Assembly (NCBI GenBank): GCA_002633005.1
Contig: NMRA01000235.1
Coordinates: 126,302-173,716 of the forward strand
Length of the DNA: 47,415 bases
Source of the DNA: Phoronis australis
Taxonomy: Eukaryota > Phoronida > Phoronidae
Direction of reading: 5' to 3'
The position numbers and the translations under genes were made by a program. Position 1 is the first letter of the stretch; each line of letters starts with the position of its first letter. This document shows, one piece after another, positions 31,098-47,415 of the stretch. Under the pieces are notes generated by a model, which worked only from the letters and a program-made list of their open reading frames with translations, was not told where the DNA came from and did no database searches.

Positions 31098-31855
31098 CTG
31101 AGCCAGGATGAGAAGACAACTCTGACCAAATGCAATACCTCAGTGGGGGAGACTTAATGTATTGTTATTGTTATTGTTTCTATTGCGTGTACTTTTATTG
31201 TCATGTTTTTTATTGAAGAGGCACAGTACGCATGGTTTTATTTTTCTCAGTTAACAATTAGGCAAATCTTAGGAAAGTAACTAACTAGGAATTCTTCACG
31301 TGCACATGTTGCAATCAGAAGCCTTGACAGACATTGCAAGTGCTCCGAGTAAGTGTTCCCCCACTTCAGTGGTCACCGTCTCTAGAGCAGGGATATTTAT
31401 TTTAAGATTCAAGATACCTCGTTGATTGAAAATTTTGAAAACACATCCCACTGACTCAGCCATGTAGTATTAAGAAGATCCGTGTCAGATGTAAAAAGTC
31501 CGTTTATCACAGGATTACCTGTATAATTCTGGGATGTACATTTGGCAGATCAAAAATCAAATGCCAGAAAACAATTTATAGGCACTATACAGGTGCACAT
31601 GTTAAGCAATGTTAGGAGTATCTGCCCAAGGGTATCATTTACTAAAGCCATCATTTCGCCTGAAAAATTCTATGCCAGTACATTCTGCTCAGTGATATAC
31701 ATGTACCATTATGGGCACTGTTTTTTTAAAACAATTTACAGAAGAGATCTGGTGGTCTAGTCATTGGTTTCCATTTACTGGCAAATATTTCTGGGGTTTA
31801 AGAAAGTACACTTTTCAATCAGACATTTCCATTAAACTTGAGCAAAATTACATTT

Positions 31856-31861
31856 AATAAA
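31856..31861 (+). terminator. Candidate GBA poly(A) signal
   Basis: First AATAAA after the GBA stop codon, about 760 nt downstream. Position only; no transcript evidence. Confidence 0.3.
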
Positions 31862-32811
31862 AATCTGACAAACGACACAGCCTTTGAAAGGTGCGTATAT
31901 CTACAATATACGACCCAAGACTTTAAATGATAACATTTTGTAATCTGGCTAAGAGTTATTCAGTGCACATAATGATTTCATGTTGCTTAACAACGCGTAT
32001 TTGACAACATGAAAATTTCAGTTTATAATGACCAATAGACGTGGAGTGCAAATTTCATGAACTCAAATTGTGGTTTGGAGTGTAATACTGTGATCGTTCA
32101 TGTCAACACCTTCAGCGCTTAAATTTGCAAGCCTGGAAAATATCTTAATGTGAGCGACAGCAGCATTTGTATTGTTTATTATTTGTCGAGACATCCACAT
32201 TTTGTCTTCTGATTGATTTATCATGTTTTGACGAGATCGATCTCCCTGTGTTTGTTGAGATTTCAAGTCTTTAGTTTTCAGTTATGATGTTTCTGATTAA
32301 TTTTTCAACGTGAAAGATCTGTCTCTAATGGCAAATTAATTGTCATAATTTTTTCAAGTAGCAAGATAACAACCATGACGTGTAGTGTGGAGATACTGTG
32401 GACCCTTCCCTTGTATCATGTTTATGTTGCTGTAGTGAGTGACACCTGTTGGTGATCTTACACTCCTTACAAGTTGATCTGTGTGATTTAGTCATCGAAC
32501 TACTTCGTGTCAGTTGCGCACATATTTTTTGAAGTTGAGCAGTAGAGACCAATGCTGTTATCATAAATATTTTTGTAAAGTTTTGTGTTGGATTTACATG
32601 CATGATAACAGTGCTGATAGATTATTCTTTGCACCATACCTACAAAGTTGCTTTGTTATCCTTCTAAACAGTCATCATTTTCCTGTTTATAGGTTTATTA
32701 CTGGTAGACTAAATGTGATTTGACACATTACCCCCCAGCCAGGTTCAGATGATACACTTTGTAATGTACACTAGAGGTCGCCATATGTTTTGAATGTAAT
32801 CAAGTTATTAG

Positions 32812-32959
32812 AATATAAATACGTAAATAAAACAAGAATGGATCAACTGAAATTTTTTGATGTAATGATGTCCTTTGTTTCTGTTGACAAAGGATGTTAT
32901 TACATCCGAAAATTTTAGTTGGTCCATTCTTGTTGTTATATTTACCTATTTATATTCTA
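32812..32959. repeat. Large imperfect hairpin
   Basis: The arms flank the loop TTCTGTTG. They pair over about 65-70 bp (ACAAGAATGGATCAACTGAA against its reverse complement, continuing outward into AGAATATAAATACGT). Probably a foldback MITE. Confidence 0.75.
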
Positions 32960-33164
32960 CGTTTCGTGAAACAATTCTATCCTTGGGAGGATCTGGATCG
33001 CCTTATTTAGTTTCAGATTTATTTTCTACGTAGAATATAAACATATATTTGGCCCAAAATGTAAAGATCGTTTTCTAAGCATGCCCCCTGTTGATTTTTT
33101 AATTTTTACTTGTCAATGACATGCACAATTATTATGTACACTTTCGATGAGTTCACTCAAACCT

Positions 33165-33260
33165 GGTTCTGTCAGTTACCAAGTTCTGTCAGTTACCAAG
33201 TTCTGTCAGTTACTGACGTATGTCAGTTTGTGAGTTATGTCAGTTACTACATTATCTCAG
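33165..33260 (+). repeat. TGTCAGTTAC tandem repeat
   Basis: Imperfect 17-18-bp units with the core TCTGTCAGTTACCAAGT. In the GBA-COPS2 interval. Confidence 0.7.
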
Positions 33261-34160
33261 TTACTATTTTATTTGAAATTTACAGTTTTATTCAGCTAAA
33301 CATGGTCCAGTCATTCTGTGTCTAGGTGTTTGGTTTACTCACAACTGTTGTTTAACTGCACTATCAGTCCAGCTTGCTCACTCAGTTGACGTGGTAGAGT
33401 TCCAAATATAGTCTTAACTAAGGCGAAGGAACATCACAAATGTTAGTAGCATAAATGGGTTGTGGTATCCCTTTAAAAGAATTAAGGTAGAGTCTTGGCA
33501 GGTGTAAATTTTATGCACTAGAAAAATGTCAACTGAGTAGTGAGTAGACCATTGATGTATTTTAATGCCAAGTTCAATACCTCATCCACTGCTTGCCATA
33601 CATTTGAGGGCTCAGGTGGAGCGTGTTGAAATTAAAAATGAACTGATAATTTATTCACCATTATCGTGCTGTTTTAACCATAGTTGTTTTTGTGTGTTAT
33701 GAGCCAATTTTGTTAAACCTTGTGAAGGGTTATGCATACTATTTTTATTAATAATGCAATTCATGTAGTTTGCTGAATATATACTTTATTTAAGTACATT
33801 GTTGAGACAAGTTTGGTTAAACCTTTGGGTGCATATTGTGACTTGGCTATTGTGTATAGACTTTTGTTTGTGACTCTTTTCAATTGTCTCTTTAATACTA
33901 AATACTCCTTGCATTGTCGCGCATTAAATAAAAAATCAACTTCAAACATATTTTGCAAAGATTTTTATTGGGTGCAATCTCGAGTGCACTAGTGTGATTT
34001 AATGCTACTACGTACTTCAAGTTGTGGCACTCATATCCTTTGTTTGAATTGAAATTGGTTACCATCAGGTGGCACGTTAAATTGGCCAGTCTTATAGATT
34101 GTCTTGGTGATTAAATGCAACCCTAACGAGACTGGTGTGCAGCAATAATGAACTGTCAAG

Positions 34161-34235
34161 AAGAGGTCATGTAGTAAAGAGGTCATGTAGTAAAGAGGTC
34201 ATGTAGTGAAGAGGTCATGTAGTGAAGAGGTCATA
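34161..34235 (+). repeat. 16-bp tandem repeat
   Basis: Nearly five units of AAGAGGTCATGTAGTR in the GBA-COPS2 interval. Confidence 0.9.
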
Positions 34236-34981
34236 TGAGACGGCATTTTTAAGTGGTCTTGAAACTTATTTTTCAAAATGGCTGCAATTACATATTTGAT
34301 CCAAAAATTGAATTTTTAACTTATATCTCTTACCACCCACTATTAAATTGGTCTCAACTTGTTTCTTACTGAGATAAGAAATTTCTGGATATTCAAACAA
34401 CTTGTTCACTTGATACAATGCTGGGGATATGGGTGTAAAGTTCTAGGTCCTGGGGTGTTTCACGAAAACTTGACTAAAGACTCTTCAGTTACTGATTATC
34501 TTCATGTCATTAGCACATCACAGGCAAGAAATAGTTAATACAAAAACATTCTGGTGACATGTTACCGGAATATAAGTTGCAGACCATCCCATGTCACTTC
34601 ATGAAACGTACCCTCAGGTCTAAAGCAGGGGTACTTTTGAAGCCCTGGAGGGTATTCACCTGGAATCCCCTCCCGCTGGAGGGTATTCAACTGGACTCGT
34701 AAACTGAGAAAACGAGGACAAAGCAACCATTATGTAAAAAAAGAAATCAGCAAATTGAAAGTGAGGCAGGGTTCCCACTGGACATGTAACAAGTCAGTAA
34801 ATAAGTATTTACACGTCTCACCAGACCGTCGGGCATCAAAGCACACCTATTTGGCAATGTACCCTACTGACTTCATTTTACTCGACAGTCGCCTACCTCC
34901 GCAAACAACGGGTAAAAGTACACATCTTCATGGGAATGTGAGCGCACTAGGTCGTCACACAACACTTGGTAAACGTAGATA

Positions 34982-34987
34982 TTTATT
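34982..34987 (-). terminator. Candidate COPS2 poly(A) signal
   Basis: TTTATT on the plus strand reads AATAAA on the COPS2 strand, about 540 nt after the stop. Position only. Confidence 0.3.
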
Positions 34988-35525
34988 CAACATTAATTTT
35001 TCATTATCGTTTACTTGTTGCAAAAGGTGTAGCTGCAGCCGCTATTATCGTTTACATGTTGCTACAGTCGTAGTTGCAGCCGCTAGCTGCAGTAAACATT
35101 GCTTAAAGACCACTAACATTCCTGGTTTCAGTTTAGTCTTAACACATTCTATATTTATACGACTCAATCTCTGTTACGCAGAAATGAAATTAGAATACCA
35201 GCTGATGGGAGAAGTCTTGAACAAGGCTGGGAAAGCCAAACTATCGTCTCAAAGTGGACATGTTCTTTCAAGAACCCAACAAAGATTCTTGAACCAAACC
35301 AAGCAAAAGCAAAGTTGTCATGTTGCACCCCCTGTGACGAGATATGGAGGAACGATGCCTTATGACATCTGTTTCACCACCGCCTGGTGCAGTGAAGATT
35401 AGATAATGTTGAGGCTTTACTACATCCTGTTTACCACCGCCTGGTGTAGTGAAAGGTGAACAATGTTGATGCCTCATGTTATCTTGTATAACACGTTACA
35501 GTGAAAGATGGACAATATTAATGGC

Positions 35526-45615
<10,090 letters not shown>

Positions 45616-47415
45616 TTTACTTGTTCTCAAATCTGAAGCAGGTCACAAAATGTACACCATTTTCAATTAAAATACACAGATTGGTAAAAATACGATTCAA
45701 GCATGCATTATTTATAAGAAAAATGAAATATGTTCTTTAACTGATGACCTTTGGTCACCTTTTGTGACAATTTCTAGTTTGTTTACCAAAAAAGACCTGT
45801 AAAATACAGTTTCCGACATGACATGCGCATTGAGATTTCAAAATGGTAGGTCAGGTGAGATGTTTACTTATTCAATATTACCTTGTCATGTCAGAGTGTT
45901 GTCGAATTTTCTTGTGTTGTTTTTGTTATTTGCTTAAAATGCTACACCAGCTTATTCAATCTGGCTGGAACGTAGGTGGCGTGACATCAGCATTCCCTTC
46001 ATTAGAATTGAAACAACCACACACCAGTGCCAGTGGCAGTGGCAGTGAGTGAGTGACGAAAGTTCAACTCGACTCATTTGACTGAGAGTGAGAGGGCTAA
46101 GAAAATTCCAGGCAAACCACAGGCGGCCATCTGCTTGTCGCTTGAACGATACAATAGTGGCCGACCACAAAGCAAGACTTTACCGATTGAATTTTGAATG
46201 CCTAAAATCTCAGTCGTCTCTGCTCGGGCTCTGCTTCTGGTACTCTGGTAGTGGTAGACGTGTCATTACAGTCATTGTCTCAACTGGGTCCAAGCCAGTG
46301 CCAGTGGCAGTAAGCAGTATAGACGGTAGTCACATGTGCGCACCCACCTTAAAATATGGGGGGATTGAATTTTTCGGTTTGTGGACATTTTACTGAAACG
46401 GGTTTCTCTTAACGCGGACCTTTTTGCCTGCTTCGCCAAATGGGGGGGCTCGTTCGAGCCCTCAAGTCCTTTCTGGGTGCGCGCATGTAGTCATACCATA
46501 TTGGCCATCTGCAGTCGGTGAATTATGCCTCACACTGCTCAAACCGTCAAAGTCATGTTGCTGTGCAAGTACTGTTTGTGCATAGAGGAACATCACATGT
46601 ACCTTTTCTGCATAGAGCCATAGAGGGACACCTTTGGAGGTCGTTGATGTCTTTTTAGTTTGATTATTGTGAGGCATAATTCTCTGAAAAGCTTCTAGCA
46701 TATGGAGGGCCTGCATGATGACTACCCTCTCTACTGGGGCCAGTTGAGACGGTGGTACAGTACTGTCTATGCCACTAACCCATTTCTGATTGTGAAAGTT
46801 GTGGCAACCATCGCTCATGGTCTACATGCGGTGCACCACAGGGGGCCTGAGGAGCCTAGCCCCCACTTTTTTCAGTGCTGTGCCGCCCATGTCAAAGGGC
46901 CCCTGTAACGATGAGAAGGGGGACCCAATAAGCAATCCCCCTGGTAGCAACAGGGCTTCAAGCTGTTGCTCATTACAGGCTCAGCAGATAATAAAAACAA
47001 GTCTGAGAATAATTCCTAGGCATGTTTGCATTACTTATTGATCCTGTCAATTGTATGCTTTGATCCATAAACTCAGAACTGGATACCTAATCTGCAGTCA
47101 CCAAGTCAAAAGTCTTCAGTGTGCTATTTAGCGTTTGTGTGATTTCACTTTGTGAAGGGCCTGGGTTATTTACCCTTGTTTATGACCAGACAAGATCACT
47201 GAATTAAGCCTTGCCAACTTTAAAGTCCTTGTTGCAAACTGCCCATGTGGTTCCAGTATCCGAAAATACTTACTACATAAATTCTTATTTTCGACACCCT
47301 TTCTTTATATTCTTTTCGCCTTTCTTGCCAAAAGCGATTTTGTAACAGTATTTGACCCTTCTCTCTGAGCGTATGATTACCGGTTGTCATCGGTTATTTC
47401 CGTACCCACATTTCC
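45616..47415. other. Upstream flank of COPS2, no gene recognised
   Basis: Holds the inverted-repeat element at 46329-46490 and a 15-bp inverted repeat GAATTATGCCTCACA at 46518/46670. A similar GAATTATGCCTCACACTG also occurs at about 16108, so this is repeat-derived. The 118-codon minus frame at 46462-46818 overlaps this repeat, and I do not recognise it. Confidence 0.5.
46329..46490. mobile_element. Short inverted-repeat element upstream of COPS2
   Basis: CACATGTGCGCACCCA at the left is the near-exact reverse complement of TGGGTGCGCGCATGTAG at the right, about 160 bp in all, with no coding capacity. MITE-like. Confidence 0.55.

Larger units (their letters stand above)
31098..35525. other. 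Gene-free interval between GBA and COPS2 ends
   Basis: 3' flanks of the two convergent genes. It holds a large hairpin (32812-32959), tandem repeats at 33165-33260 and 34161-34235, and the COPS2-derived array at 35355-35525. I see no exon with homology or good splice structure. The 215-codon frame at 34755-35402 is composed of repeat-like sequence and is not supported. Confidence 0.6.

Noticed and set aside
34755-35402. 215-codon open frame on the plus strand
   Set aside because: No recognisable domain; it lies in COPS2 3' flank, contains internally repeated sequence, and its end overlaps the antisense COPS2-derived array.
46462-46818. 118-codon minus-strand frame
   Set aside because: Overlaps repeat-derived inverted sequences, no family recognised, no splice context. 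Could be a degraded repeat frame.

Overview
The window is animal nuclear DNA. It holds intron-rich genes with GT-AG introns, proteins with close vertebrate counterparts, many minisatellites and small inverted-repeat transposons. A marine invertebrate with a highly heterozygous draft genome fits best (mollusc, hemichordate and cephalochordate are all possible), but I cannot fix the species. There is nothing bacterial or viral here.

Three real protein genes can be built exon by exon. (1) 466-12522, minus strand: an ANKLE1/LEM-3-type nuclease gene with ankyrin repeats, a long low-complexity middle, a LEM domain and the start of a GIY-YIG nuclease. It lacks its first exon and runs off the left edge before the nuclease is complete. 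(2) 15826-31097, plus strand: a complete lysosomal glucosylceramidase (GBA, family GH30) in 11 coding exons, 524 residues, with both catalytic glutamates. Its first coding exon lies 5.9 kb upstream of the rest. (3) 35526-45615, minus strand: a complete COP9 signalosome subunit 2 (COPS2/CSN2) in 13 coding exons, 444 residues. ANKLE1 and GBA are head to head; GBA and COPS2 are tail to tail, with about 4.4 kb of gene-free DNA between them. The three genes are unrelated housekeeping genes.

The main structural observation is that three stretches occur twice, and in each case the first copy ends exactly at a run of N (single N at 4862, single N at 12048, 742 N at 18824-19565). The copies are 2282-4861 with 4863-7398, 9043-12047 with 12337-15640, and 17387-18823 with 19566-21462. 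They differ by scattered substitutions and whole insertions. The simplest reading is unmerged overlaps of neighbouring contigs that carry different haplotypes. The duplicated ANKLE1 exons are then assembly artefacts, and each pair is an allele comparison that shows insertions in filled and empty state.

Those comparisons reveal a 1,763-bp hAT-like non-autonomous transposon, a perfect 36-bp-arm hairpin family, and two tiny palindromic insertions (19 and 26 bp, both CCATAG...CTATGG) flanked by 5-bp direct repeats. The rest is introns and intergenic DNA with many tandem repeats. One array is built from the stop-codon region of COPS2.
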